The notes under the pieces: model-generated
Told to the model about the DNA's origin: nothing
Databases searched by the model: none
Seen by the model: the letters and a program-made list of their open reading frames with translations, nothing else
Part shown: piece after piece, positions 1-8,274 of the stretch
Layout of the letters: each line of letters begins with the position of its first letter
How positions within the stretch are numbered: position 1 is the first letter of the stretch
Made by a program: the position numbers and the translations under genes
Source: Roseiterribacter gracilis
GTDB taxonomy: Bacteria; Pseudomonadota; Alphaproteobacteria; BOG-932; Roseiterribacteraceae
Direction: 5' to 3'
DNA: 64,000 nt
Assembly (NCBI GenBank): GCA_018332375.1
Contig: BOPV01000001.1
Location: forward strand, 1,674,001 to 1,738,000

Positions 1-963
1 GGCCATCTCGCCCATCGCGTGCGGCCGCGCTACCGGCACGAGACCAGCGGCGCTGAAACCGACATCGACCACGATCGCGGCCAGCACCATGGCGGCGTAG
101 AACACGGCGACAATGTACGAGGTGAACCGCGGCCCGTAATAGCGACGATAGATGCCAACAAGCGGCAGCACGATCAGATCGGCGAACAGAAACGACAAAA
201 CGCCACCGAACGACATGCCGTGCATCCACAAAACCGCCGCCATCGGTACGTTGCCGATCGAACAGACGAAGCTGAGCACTGCAATTACCGGCCCAACCAG
301 CGCATTCAACGGTACGCGAACCGCATCGGGCGCCGAGGTCAGGAACAATCCGCGCCAGACCTCACCGGGTACCAGCACCGACAACGCGCCGGCGACAAGA
401 AAACCGATCAACAAGTCCTTGCGCAGCATGCGCCACTCGCCGGCAAAGCTGCGCGCGACCGCACGCCAGCTCGGCTGCGCCGGCGGCATCGCGCGTCCGG
501 GCTCGGACCAGCCGCGCGCCTGTTCGACCAGCGCGCGCGGATAGGTGGCTTTGACCAGCACGGCGAGGATCGCGATGAGCACGATACCGCCAACCCATTC
601 CGCCGCAGCGAATTGCCACCCCAGCAGCAACCACAGAACCAGGCCCAGCTCGACCACCAGGTTGGTGGACGCAAACAGGAAAGCCAGCGATGGGATCAAT
701 GCCGCACCACCCTTGAACAAGCTGCGCATGACGGCTGCCGATGCAAAGGAGCAGCTCGAACTGGCGGCGCCCGCCGCTGTCGCAAGTGCAATTTCGCGCA
801 CCCCGTCACGGCCGAGCGCACGACGAATGCGATCTTTTGCGACGAAGACTTGCAAAACGGCCGAGAGGAAAAAGCCGAGCACGAGGCTCCAACCGACTTT
901 CCAGAACATGGATGCGGCCATCAGCACGCAATCGAGTACTGGGGTGATAAGGTTCAGGATCAT
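1..963 (-). CDS. DUF318/ArsP-type membrane permease (3' end outside window)
   Basis: Polytopic inner-membrane protein of the DUF318/ArsP permease group; 321 residues are visible and the reading frame runs off the left edge. Two family-type motifs, each with one cysteine, are clear: AGAASSSCSFAS (Cys71) and SFVCSIGN (Cys234). About eight hydrophobic segments are separated by a hydrophilic loop near residues 140-185. I chose ATG 963 because a CueR-type promoter at 971-1001 would start transcription one or two bases before it; in-frame ATGs at 1032 and 1035 would put that promoter inside the gene. It is divergent from a copper-storage-type gene and a copper regulator, so a role in copper handling is inferred. 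The substrate is unknown. Confidence 0.8.
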   Translation of the reverse strand, partial: MILNLITPVLDCVLMAASMFWKVGWSLVLGFFLSAVLQVFVAKDRIRRALGRDGVREIALATAAGAASSSCSFASAAVMRSLFKGGAALIPSLAFLFASTNLVVELGLVLWLLLGWQFAAAEWVGGIVLIAILAVLVKATYPRALVEQARGWSEPGRAMPPAQPSWRAVARSFAGEWRMLRKDLLIGFLVAGALSVLVPGEVWRGLFLTSAPDAVRVPLNALVGPVIAVLSFVCSIGNVPMAAVLWMHGMSFGGVLSFLFADLIVLPLVGIYRRYYGPRFTSYIVAVFYAAMVLAAIVVDVGFSAAGLVPVARPHAMGEMA

Positions 964-970
964 GCCGGTC

Positions 971-1001
971 TCGGTAATCCTTCCCATCATGGGAAGGTCA
1001 A
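971..1001 (-). promoter_or_regulatory. CueR-type promoter/operator for the permease
   Basis: On the minus strand, TTGACC (1001-996) and TACCGA (976-971) are separated by 19 bases, the over-long spacer typical of MerR-family promoters. The spacer carries the perfect dyad CCTTCCCATCATGGGAAGG (979-997), that is CCTTCC-N7-GGAAGG, which is the half-site and spacing I know for CueR operators at copA-type promoters. Predicted transcription starts at about 964-965, next to ATG 963. A 13-base copy of one half, CCTTCCCATCATG, recurs at 1039-1051 in front of the copper-storage gene. Confidence 0.75.
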
Positions 1002-1066
1002 GCGGGAACTTCTTCGGCCGGGATTCGCTCATCATGAGCCTTCCCATCATGCCTATGGAGCGCGCC

Positions 1067-1405
1067 ATGTCCGACGATCTCGAACTCGAAGATTGTATCG
1101 ACGCCTGCGACGATTGCGCCTCGATCTGCCTCGAAAGCCTGACCGGCCACTGTCTGCCGGCGGGCGGCAAACATGTCGAACCGCGCCATGTGATTCTGAT
1201 GCTCGACTGCGTCGATCTGTGCCGCACCACCGCCGACTTCATGCGCCGCGGTTCGCCCAACCACGCACGCCTTTGCGCGGCCTGTGCCGATATCTGTGAC
1301 GCATGCGCCGAAAGCTGCGCCAAACTTGACGATATGGAGGAATGCGTCGAGGCCTGTCGCGACTGCGCCGAGTCCTGCCGCGAGATGGCGTCCGCCGCCG
1401 CTTGA
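1067..1405 (+). CDS. Four-helix-bundle copper-storage-type protein (Csp3-like)
   Basis: 112 residues with 16 cysteines at 10, 14, 17, 21, 29, 48, 52, 70, 73, 77, 80, 84, 93, 97, 100 and 104. The CxxxC and CxxC spacing along predicted helices is the pattern of the Csp family, whose members fill the core of a four-helix bundle with Cu(I). There is no signal peptide, so it resembles the cytosolic Csp3 type. Start ATG 1067 has GGAG at 1057-1060; in-frame ATGs at 1049 and 1055 lack a good site. It lies 31 bases before a CueR-like gene and is divergent from a permease, which supports a copper-buffering role. Metal content is inferred. Confidence 0.85.
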   Translation: MSDDLELEDCIDACDDCASICLESLTGHCLPAGGKHVEPRHVILMLDCVDLCRTTADFMRRGSPNHARLCAACADICDACAESCAKLDDMEECVEACRDCAESCREMASAAA

Positions 1406-1436
1406 TCTGCGCCCGACGTGCGCTAGCGTGCTTCGC

Positions 1437-1883
1437 ATGAATATCGGCGAAGCCGCAGCCGCGTCGGGCGTCTCGGAAAAGATGATCCGCCACTACGAGT
1501 CGATCGGGCTGATCGCGCGACCGGCCCGCAGCCCGGCTGGCTATCGCAGCTTCGACGCGCGCAACGTCCACGAGTTGCGCTTTGTGCACCGCGCGCGGTC
1601 GCTGGGATTCTCGCTCGAGGAAATTCGCCGCCTGCTGAAACTCTGGCGCGACGAACGGCGCAGCAGCGCCGACGTTCGCCGTATCGCGCAGCGCCACGCC
1701 GACGAGCTGGGCGACCGGATCGACGCGATGCGCGCCATGCAGCGCGCATTGTTGGACCTTGTCGCGTGCTGCCGTGCCAAGGACAGTATGGGCGCACGGC
1801 CCGACTGTCCGATTCTCGACGATCTTGCGGCCATCGACGCGCCGAAAAAGTCCGCACGCAAACGCACCGTGTCGAAACGCTGA
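1437..1883 (+). CDS. cueR: Cu(I)-responsive MerR-family regulator (CueR/HmrR type)
   Basis: 148 residues. The N-terminal MerR winged helix reads MNIGEAAAASGVSEKMIRHY and is followed by a dimerisation helix. Ser77 (RRSSADV) is the position that marks monovalent-metal sensors in CueR. Candidate metal ligands are Cys112 (with Cys111 beside it) and Cys124 in RPDCPILDDL. The gap of 11 residues between Cys112 and Cys124 is longer than the 7 usual in CueR. Start ATG 1437 is the one that aligns with the family. It probably activates the permease promoter at 971-1001 and perhaps its own csp-cueR unit. Confidence 0.85.
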   Translation: MNIGEAAAASGVSEKMIRHYESIGLIARPARSPAGYRSFDARNVHELRFVHRARSLGFSLEEIRRLLKLWRDERRSSADVRRIAQRHADELGDRIDAMRAMQRALLDLVACCRAKDSMGARPDCPILDDLAAIDAPKKSARKRTVSKR

Positions 1884-2003
1884 CGAAATACAATTTGGGC
1901 GTCGCGCAAATACAGGCGCGAACAACTCGCACTAGCACGGATCGTTCTTGCGCGCGGCGTTGGCTTCGGTCATCAAGCCGGCATTCAGCAGCAGGAAGCA
2001 CGC

Positions 2004-3269
2004 GTGCGCATCCGTTCAGCTCTCATCGTATGCGCAACGCTGGCAGCTTCGTCTGCATACGCGCAGACCACGACATCTGAGGATGATTTCCGTTCGCGCC
2101 TGATGACGAAAGGCGTCGCGATCGGCGCCACGTATATCGGTGAAGTTCTGGGCGTGGTGGATGGCGGGTTTCATCGCGACGCAATTTACGCCGGCCGGCT
2201 GGAAGCGACGCTCGATATCGACACGCAGACTGCGTTCGGCTGGGACGGCGGCTTGCTGCATGCGACCGGCTATCAGCTTCATGGCCGCGGGCTGAGCTAT
2301 TGCTGTCTCAACAACCTGCTGCCGGTCAGCAATATCGAAGCGCGGCGCGAGACGCGGCTTTTCACCTTGTGGGCACAGCAGAGCTTCGCCGACGGCCAGG
2401 CATCGTTGCGCGTCGGGCAGATCGCCGCCGACGATGAATTTTTCACCAGCAAAGTCGCCGCCCCCTTCATCAACGGCACGTTCGGCTGGCCGACTTTGAT
2501 GGTCGGCAACACGCCGGGTGGCGCCGCGGCCTTTCCGATCGCAGCGCCGGGTGTGCGGCTGCAGGTTGCCGCGGACGCCAATCGCCAGATCCTCGCTGGA
2601 ATTTTCGCGGGCGATCCGGCCGGCAATGCGAACGGACTCGAGCCCGAATTTCGCAATCGCGACGGGTTGAAATTCAGCCTCAGCGGCGGCGCGTTCGCGA
2701 TCGTCGAAGCGCAATACAACATCACGCCCGATAGCGACCCCGACAAAACGCCCGCGTCCTACAAAGCCGGACTTTGGGTGCAAACCGGCGACCGTGCGCT
2801 CGACATGTTCGGTGATCCCGGCAAACGCGGTCCAAGCTGGGGCGCCTACGCAATCGTCGAACGAATGGTGTGGCAGCCGGACGGCGCTGCGCCCGACACG
2901 GGACTTAGCGTCTTTGCGCGCGTCGGCGCCGGCGCGTCGGATCCGCAGCCGGTGCGCTTCTATGTCGATGCCGGCCTGAATTACCGCGGACCGTTCGACC
3001 GCGCCGACGACATGGTCGGCATTGCGCTCGCCTACAACAAAGTCAGCGACACGCTGCGGCGCGCCGATCGCGCCGCCGGCTTGCCCGCGCGCGAGTCAGA
3101 GTCGGTGATCGAGCTGACCTATCAGTATGCGGCTGCAAGCTGGTTGGTGGTGCAGCCCGACCTGCAATATGTCATCCGGCCGGGCGGTGGCGTGCTTGAT
3201 CCGAACGTACCGACACGGCGCGTGCCGAACGCAACCGTTGCAGGCTTGCGGACGACGCTGCGATTCTAG
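2004..3269 (+). CDS. OprB-type carbohydrate-selective outer-membrane porin
   Basis: 421 residues. A signal peptide (residues 1-20, ending SAYAQ) is followed by an N-terminal segment and a beta-rich body with alternating aromatic strands and a final Phe (TTLRF), as outer-membrane barrels need for assembly. The pattern around GAFAIVEAQYN, ERMVWQPDG and GLNYRGPF matches OprB porins, which pass sugars and other small solutes. GTG 2004 is preceded by CAGGAAG at 1992-1998. The gene stands alone on its strand. Its stop codon shares the palindrome CTAG (3266-3269) with the stop of the convergent gene. Substrate not predictable. Confidence 0.85.
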   Translation: MRIRSALIVCATLAASSAYAQTTTSEDDFRSRLMTKGVAIGATYIGEVLGVVDGGFHRDAIYAGRLEATLDIDTQTAFGWDGGLLHATGYQLHGRGLSYCCLNNLLPVSNIEARRETRLFTLWAQQSFADGQASLRVGQIAADDEFFTSKVAAPFINGTFGWPTLMVGNTPGGAAAFPIAAPGVRLQVAADANRQILAGIFAGDPAGNANGLEPEFRNRDGLKFSLSGGAFAIVEAQYNITPDSDPDKTPASYKAGLWVQTGDRALDMFGDPGKRGPSWGAYAIVERMVWQPDGAAPDTGLSVFARVGAGASDPQPVRFYVDAGLNYRGPFDRADDMVGIALAYNKVSDTLRRADRAAGLPARESESVIELTYQYAAASWLVVQPDLQYVIRPGGGVLDPNVPTRRVPNATVAGLRTTLRF

Positions 3270-3733
3270 CCGTGCGGCGTGTGCAGCAAGGTTGTCGTCA
3301 GACCTTCGATCAAAGCGGTGAAGCTTGGTTCGTCGGCGGTGCCGGCCAAATTCGCTTCGCCGAAGACGGTGCTTTGATATTTCCCGTCGAGAAATAATTT
3401 CGCTTCGGCGGTGACTTGGCGATGCACGCCGAATAGACGTTCGGCTGCCGATCTTGCCGGGCCGATATATTTCACCGCACCGCCCGCATAGGGATTGGCG
3501 TGAAAGCGCCATTCGACCCGGTTGGGCGGCAGCGGGCCTTTCGGCGCAACTTCGACCGACATGTCGCGCGGCGCGACATGCTGCATCGAGTTTAAGATCG
3601 CGCGCGGAAGATCGTCACCGCGCAGCCCCGGCACTTGATTGGCACCGTCCGCAACAACGACGTCGAGCGAGGTCGCGTGCGACGCGACCGGCGCCAACAA
3701 CAAAATCGCAGCAACGAGAAACCGGGCTGGCAT
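3266..3733 (-). CDS. Secreted/periplasmic protein of unknown function
   Basis: 155 residues beginning MPARFLVAAILLLAPVASHA, a clear signal peptide with an AxA-type cleavage site near residue 20. The mature part is hydrophilic with scattered aromatic residues and no motif I recognise. The same frame is open upstream, but the added residues are Arg-rich and look non-coding, so the signal peptide fixes the start at ATG 3733. It follows the small gene at 3766-4068 by 32 bases on the same strand and may be co-transcribed with it. Function not assigned. Confidence 0.65.
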   Translation of the reverse strand: MPARFLVAAILLLAPVASHATSLDVVVADGANQVPGLRGDDLPRAILNSMQHVAPRDMSVEVAPKGPLPPNRVEWRFHANPYAGGAVKYIGPARSAAERLFGVHRQVTAEAKLFLDGKYQSTVFGEANLAGTADEPSFTALIEGLTTTLLHTPHG

Positions 3734-3765
3734 GACGCCGAGCTTAGCTCCCAAACAGCGAAAAG

Positions 3766-4068
3766 TCAGCGCGGCGCGAAGATCGGCTCGAAGCCGCGCG
3801 CCGTGACCGCAGCAGCGATCGCCTGCTGCAGCGAGGCAACCTGCGCGTCGTTGAGCGGCTCGCCGCGCGCCCCGTCCCAGCGCGGATCGCCGGGAATCGA
3901 AACGATCAGCTTTTTGCCGCCGAAGGTCGGGTAACAAAGCAACGTCATCCGACGGTCCGCCGCCGCGCAGACCAGCGCGCTGGGTCGCTGGGCGCGTTGG
4001 ATCGCCACTGTGAAATCCGGCGCGAAATCGGGCCGGCTGGGCGTGTCGATCGGACGGGCTGGCTGCAT
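3766..4068 (-). CDS. Small hypothetical protein
   Basis: 100 residues starting MQPARPIDTPSRPDFAPDF, with a central stretch MTLLCYPTFGGKKLIVSIPG and a C-terminal helix rich in Ala and Gln. No domain recognised. Residue composition is protein-like, and the frame ends just before the secreted-protein gene on the same strand. It lies 66 bases from the divergent MarR-GNAT start, so the palindromic operator there (4126-4144) could also control this gene. Confidence 0.5.
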   Translation of the reverse strand: MQPARPIDTPSRPDFAPDFTVAIQRAQRPSALVCAAADRRMTLLCYPTFGGKKLIVSIPGDPRWDGARGEPLNDAQVASLQQAIAAAVTARGFEPIFAPR

Positions 4069-4125
4069 GACCCATCGCGAACGCCAGACGAAGAGTGTGG
4101 TTCCGGCTAGACTCCGGCAAGCTTT

Positions 4126-4144
4126 TAGTTGACTATGTCAACTA
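4126..4144 (+). promoter_or_regulatory. MarR-type palindromic operator over the start codon
   Basis: TAGTTGACTATGTCAACTA is a perfect 8-3-8 inverted repeat. It contains one candidate start codon (ATG 4135) and ends on the first base of the next (ATG 4144) of the MarR-GNAT gene it precedes. A dyad of this size beside a MarR gene is the usual sign of autoregulation. Occupancy would block both the promoter and the translation start region. Confidence 0.6.
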
Positions 4145-5097
4145 TGAGCCAAATCCAAGCCCCGCCCCGGGACCCGGTCGTCACCGAACTGCGCCAGTTC
4201 AATCGCTGGTGGACACACAAGATCGGTGCGCTGGACGCCAATCATCTCGGCAGTGATTTCTCGCTGGCGGAGTCGCGCGTTCTCTACGAACTCGCGCATC
4301 GCGACGGGCCGACAGCGAGTGAGCTTGCCGCCGCACTTGGTCTCGATGCCGGCTATCTCAGCCGCATCCTGCAGCGCTTTCACAAAGATGGGCTGCTGGC
4401 GCGTGCCGCATCCGACGTCGACTCGCGACGGCAGCATCTGACCTTGACCGAGCGCGGACGCAGCGCCTTCGCGCCGCTTGATCAAAGCGCCCATCGATCG
4501 ATGGCGCAGCTGTTGGCACCGCTATCCCAAGACGCGCGGTTGCGCTTGCGGCATGCCGTACGCGAGCTGGAGCAGTTGCTCGGCGAACGAAAGCCGGATG
4601 CGGTGCCGTATATTTTACGCCCGCTTGGCCCCGGCGATCTCGGCTGGGTCGTGCAGCGGCACGGCGCGCTGTACGCGGAAGAATATGGCTGGAACGTCGA
4701 GTTCGAAGCGCTGACGGCCGAAATCGTTGCCGGCTTTGGCAAACGACACGACCCCGCGCAGGAACGCGGCTGGATCGCCGAACGCGACGGCGTGCCGGTC
4801 GGGTGCGTGTTCCTGATGCGCAAATCCGCAACCATCGGCCAGCTGCGTCTGTTGTTGGTCGAACCCAGCGCGCGTGGTCTCGGCATGGGTGCGCGGCTGG
4901 TCGAGGAATGCGTGCGCTTTGCACGCCAAGCCGGCTACAAGCGCGTGCAGCTTTGGACCAACGACGTGCTGACATCGGCGCGGCGCATTTACGAAGCAGC
5001 CGGGTTCAGCCTGATCACGTCGGAGACGCACACGAGCTTTGGCAAGAAGCTGGTGGCGCAGACCTGGGAGAAAGTTCTGAACCCACCGCCGCGTTAA
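4135..5097 (+). CDS. MarR-family HTH regulator fused to GNAT acetyltransferase
   Basis: About 320 residues. Residues 1-150 form a MarR winged helix (SEFS-type recognition region SELAAALGLDAGYLSRILQR, wing DVDSRRQHLTLTERG). Residues 160-315 are a GNAT domain with the acetyl-CoA loop seen as EPSARGLGMGARLVEECV and the terminal RRIYEAAGFSL motif. This two-domain architecture is widespread, but the acetylated substrate is usually unknown. The start is ATG 4135 or ATG 4144, both touching the palindrome at 4126-4144; no Shine-Dalgarno is visible. Its end overlaps the convergent gene by 4 bases. Confidence 0.85.
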   Translation: MSTMSQIQAPPRDPVVTELRQFNRWWTHKIGALDANHLGSDFSLAESRVLYELAHRDGPTASELAAALGLDAGYLSRILQRFHKDGLLARAASDVDSRRQHLTLTERGRSAFAPLDQSAHRSMAQLLAPLSQDARLRLRHAVRELEQLLGERKPDAVPYILRPLGPGDLGWVVQRHGALYAEEYGWNVEFEALTAEIVAGFGKRHDPAQERGWIAERDGVPVGCVFLMRKSATIGQLRLLLVEPSARGLGMGARLVEECVRFARQAGYKRVQLWTNDVLTSARRIYEAAGFSLITSETHTSFGKKLVAQTWEKVLNPPPR

Positions 5098-5435
5098 ATA
5101 TCTGCGGTGCGCCGTTCCGAGAGGCGGATCCAGCCCGAGATGACTTTGACCAAGGTCCAGACCCAGATCGCGGCGCTGAGCAGAATCGACAGCGGAATAC
5201 CAATGAAGGTGATGGCGAGAAACCACGCGATTGCGGTCAGAATCAGACCCCAGAAGAAGACGCGGATCTGATCGCGGAAATGACTTTCGACGTAGGTGCC
5301 GCGCGCATCGTTGAGTTTGAGAAACGCAATGCCGGCACCGACGATACCGCTGAGTCCGATCGTGACCAGCCACAGCGCGTAGCACGCATAGACGATTTGC
5401 GCCCAGGTGCGTAGACGGTCTTCGGACTCGTACAT
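5094..5435 (-). CDS. Small inner-membrane protein (DUF4870-like)
   Basis: 113 residues with three hydrophobic segments: about 12-38 (IVYACYALWLVTIGLSGIVG), 57-80 (VFFWGLILTAIAWFLAITF) and 80-100. The layout of a short cytoplasmic start, three helices and a charged tail fits the DUF4870 group, but this is a shape match only. ATG 5435 is preceded by an AGGAGG-like purine run (complement of 5439-5446). It is the last gene of the minus-strand group that includes the TMEM175-like channel, 83 bases away. Confidence 0.65.
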   Translation of the reverse strand: MYESEDRLRTWAQIVYACYALWLVTIGLSGIVGAGIAFLKLNDARGTYVESHFRDQIRVFFWGLILTAIAWFLAITFIGIPLSILLSAAIWVWTLVKVISGWIRLSERRTADI

Positions 5436-5518
5436 GCGTGCCTCCTTTGTCCGGCGCGATGCTACACGCGCTGAAGCAGGAAATGAACGCCGCGATTTTT
5501 TATTCTGTCAGTGAATGC

Positions 5519-6223
5519 TTACGATGCGAACCGACGCTCGCGCTGTCGGCGCATCGCGCTGCCGTGAAAGCCCTGGAATATGCCGATGAACCAGTAGGGC
5601 GCCGTTGAAAACCAACCGTCGTGCGTGGTCCATGCGAGGATCACGGAAAGTACGCCAACGCCCGCATTGATGCCCGCGCTCTGGATTTCCTCACGGGCCA
5701 GATGCGCTTCGGTCGGCGTCAATTCCAGCGCATTGCGCTGCTTCAACGCGTGTGCATACAGCGCAGCAAAGATCACGAAGACAGCGGCAAAGCCGCCGCT
5801 ATAGATCGTCATCAATTGCGCAAACTGAAATTCGCTCATCGATGTGTTCGACACGTCACCGTGGATCTGACTGTCGATGAACGACGTCCACACGAATTTC
5901 ATCGGGTAGACGTAGAACAGCACCACGAACAGCAAAGCCGCGGTCGTCCAGCTGGTGAATCTGTCCTGCAGCGCGAAGCGGCGGAAGAACAGGTTGTGCT
6001 GGTACCAGATCCAAAACAGCATCGCGAAGCAGATGCTGAACGGCAGGAAGCCGCGCATCAGATGCAGCAGCTCGCCGATATTCTTGGGCACCTCGAGCGA
6101 GACGACCAGCAAGGTCACGGCAAAGGCAAAGACCGCGTCGGACAAGGCTTCGAGCCGCGTGATTTCTGTCCCGCGCCAACGATGCCAGGCCGATTGCGGA
6201 TCGCGCCGGTAGGTCGTGCTCAT
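5519..6223 (-). CDS. TMEM175-family potassium-channel-like protein (DUF1211)
   Basis: 234 residues, six predicted transmembrane helices. The first helix carries the family signature as RLEALSDAVFAFAVTLLVV near residue 24, corresponding to the RxxxFSD motif with Leu for Phe. Bacterial TMEM175 proteins form K+-permeable channels without a classic P-loop selectivity filter. The C-terminal residues MRRQRERR are a short basic tail. The next gene upstream on this strand is a chemoreceptor 38 bases away; a functional link is not evident. Confidence 0.8.
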   Translation of the reverse strand: MSTTYRRDPQSAWHRWRGTEITRLEALSDAVFAFAVTLLVVSLEVPKNIGELLHLMRGFLPFSICFAMLFWIWYQHNLFFRRFALQDRFTSWTTAALLFVVLFYVYPMKFVWTSFIDSQIHGDVSNTSMSEFQFAQLMTIYSGGFAAVFVIFAALYAHALKQRNALELTPTEAHLAREEIQSAGINAGVGVLSVILAWTTHDGWFSTAPYWFIGIFQGFHGSAMRRQRERRFAS

Positions 6224-6261
6224 GACCCCGATGCTAGCGGCGTTGTGCGCCCCGTCCAGCG

Positions 6262-8226
6262 TTAAGCGGCACGGACCTCGGTCAGGAACGCATTTACCTC
6301 GCGCGTCAGCGACTCGGCTTGCACGCCCAACTGCCGCGCTGCGCCCAGCACGCCGCTCGCCGCACCGCCGGCCAGATCGGCCGCTTCGTGCACCGCCGCG
6401 ACGTTGCTTGCGACTTGCTGCGTGCCGTTGGCGGCCTCTTGTGTGTTGCGCGTGATCTCCTGGGTCGCGGCCCCCTGCTCTTCCACCGCTGCGGCGATCG
6501 AGGTTGAGACGGCGCGCACATTGCGGATCGTGCCGACGATGGCGCGAATCGTATCGGCCACGCGCTTGGTCGCGTCTTGGATCGCCTGGACTTGGCCGCC
6601 GATCTCCTCGGTCGCTTTGCCGGTTTGCAGCGCCAGGCTTTTGACTTCGCTGGCGACGACGGCAAAGCCTTTGCCCGCTTCGCCCGCGCGCGCAGCTTCG
6701 ATCGTTGCGTTCAACGCCAGAAGATTGGTCTGGCTGGCGATGGCGTGAATCAACTGCACGACTTCGCCGATCTTCTGCGCGCCGTCGGTCAGACTTGCGA
6801 TCACGGTTTCCGCCGTCGCCGCTTCCGATGCGGCTTGTTCCGACACGGTCGCTGCTTCCGACGCGCGACGGCTGATCTCGCTGATCGACGCGGCGAGTTC
6901 TTCCGACGCGGCAGCAACGGTCTGCACGTTGGCTGAGGTCGATTCCGAACTTGCCGTCACGCTGCTGGCGCGCTGCGCGGTTTCGCTCGCCGCGTCCGAC
7001 ATGCCGGCGGCCGATTTCTCCATCGCGGCCGCTGCGTTGGTCACCGCATCGACGACATGTTTGACGCTGCGCTCGAACCCGTCAGCCAGCGCGACCATTG
7101 CGGCACGCCGTTCTTCGCGCGAACGCGCCGCGGCTTCGTCCTGCGCGCGGCGCAGATCGGATGCTTCGATCATGGCGCGCCGGAACACTTCGACCGAGGC
7201 CGCCATCGCGCCGATCTCGTCGGCGCGGCCCTGGCCCGGAATTTCGGCGCTGCGATTGCCGCCTTTCAACGCGTCCATCGCATCGGTCATGGCGCGGATC
7301 GGCACCACGATGGAGCGGTTGGTGAGCCAAGCCAGCAGCAGCGCCCCCAGCAGCACGATCGCGCCGATGCCGATCGACGCGTTGCGGCTGGTCGCCTTGG
7401 CCGCCGCGGCGGCGCTTTGGTCGAGCGCCAGCAACGTCACGCCGAACGCTTCGCCACGATAGTCGCGCGCTGGCATCAGCACGGCCTGGTACGGCACGTC
7501 GCCGATCTGCAATTGCAGCGGGCGATTCTCGGCCAGCGCTTTGTTGAACTCTTCGGCAGCGATTGCGGGCGTCGTCGCGAAGGTCGAGCCGAACGCTTCA
7601 AACACGTTGTTCTTGCGCACGAACAACGCGATCTCGGCGCGCGTCGCGCGCTTGAACTTGTCGAGAAACGCTTTGCCAAAGGTCAGGCCGACTTCGACCG
7701 TGCCTAGATGTTCGCCGTTCTTGAACACCGGTACGACGCCGCGAATGCCGAGACCTTCAATGCCGGTTTCGAGCCCCGAGACGGGCTTCTTGCTGCGATT
7801 GGCTTCGACCACGGTGAAGCGAAAGCCCGACAGGTCGTCGCCGAATTTCTCGGGCTTGTGCAGACGCAGGAAAGAGACGGCGGGTGCGAGGTGGAACTGG
7901 ATCTGTTCGGCCCCGTGCTGCTCCTTCAATTGCTTGAAGCCGGGCACGGTGAGTTTCGCCAACGCGTCACGGTCTTTCGCGGCGAACGCATCTTGCACCG
8001 CGGTTTCCACCGCATAGAGCGTCGCCATCGACAAAGCGCGATCGGATTCCGAGCGAATTTGCCCGGTCAGAAATTCCTGCGCGGTGGTGAGTTCGCGGTC
8101 GGCAGCCGACTGCGCCAGCCGGTCGGTCAAGATGAGGTTGCTGATGGTGGTCGCGGCGACCGCGACGATGACGCTGCCTGCGAGCGCGACCGCGAGACGG
8201 CGACCAATCTTCCAATTCGACAACAT
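6262..8226 (-). CDS. Methyl-accepting chemotaxis protein
   Basis: 654 residues. A first membrane helix (about 7-29) is followed by a large periplasmic sensor region of Cache type (about 30-280), a second helix ending in LLAWLTNRS, a HAMP domain, and a cytoplasmic signalling domain. The conserved hairpin tip reads [20 protein letters not shown] and passes the signal to CheA/CheW. ATG 8226 is preceded by GGAGGAG at a good distance, so it is preferred over the in-frame ATG 8241. No che genes are in the window; the ligand is unknown. Confidence 0.9.
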   Translation of the reverse strand: MLSNWKIGRRLAVALAGSVIVAVAATTISNLILTDRLAQSAADRELTTAQEFLTGQIRSESDRALSMATLYAVETAVQDAFAAKDRDALAKLTVPGFKQLKEQHGAEQIQFHLAPAVSFLRLHKPEKFGDDLSGFRFTVVEANRSKKPVSGLETGIEGLGIRGVVPVFKNGEHLGTVEVGLTFGKAFLDKFKRATRAEIALFVRKNNVFEAFGSTFATTPAIAAEEFNKALAENRPLQLQIGDVPYQAVLMPARDYRGEAFGVTLLALDQSAAAAAKATSRNASIGIGAIVLLGALLLAWLTNRSIVVPIRAMTDAMDALKGGNRSAEIPGQGRADEIGAMAASVEVFRRAMIEASDLRRAQDEAAARSREERRAAMVALADGFERSVKHVVDAVTNAAAAMEKSAAGMSDAASETAQRASSVTASSESTSANVQTVAAASEELAASISEISRRASEAATVSEQAASEAATAETVIASLTDGAQKIGEVVQLIHAIASQTNLLALNATIEAARAGEAGKGFAVVASEVKSLALQTGKATEEIGGQVQAIQDATKRVADTIRAIVGTIRNVRAVSTSIAAAVEEQGAATQEITRNTQEAANGTQQVASNVAAVHEAADLAGGAASGVLGAARQLGVQAESLTREVNAFLTEVRAA

Positions 8227-8274
8227 GCAACGCTCCTCCATCCCGGCCGGAGCGTCGATCCACCATCATTCAGG

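Noticed and set aside
19..1299. Long plus-strand frame opposite the permease
   Set aside because: Arg/His-rich antisense product; the minus-strand permease has membrane helices and family motifs, and the csp gene uses another frame.
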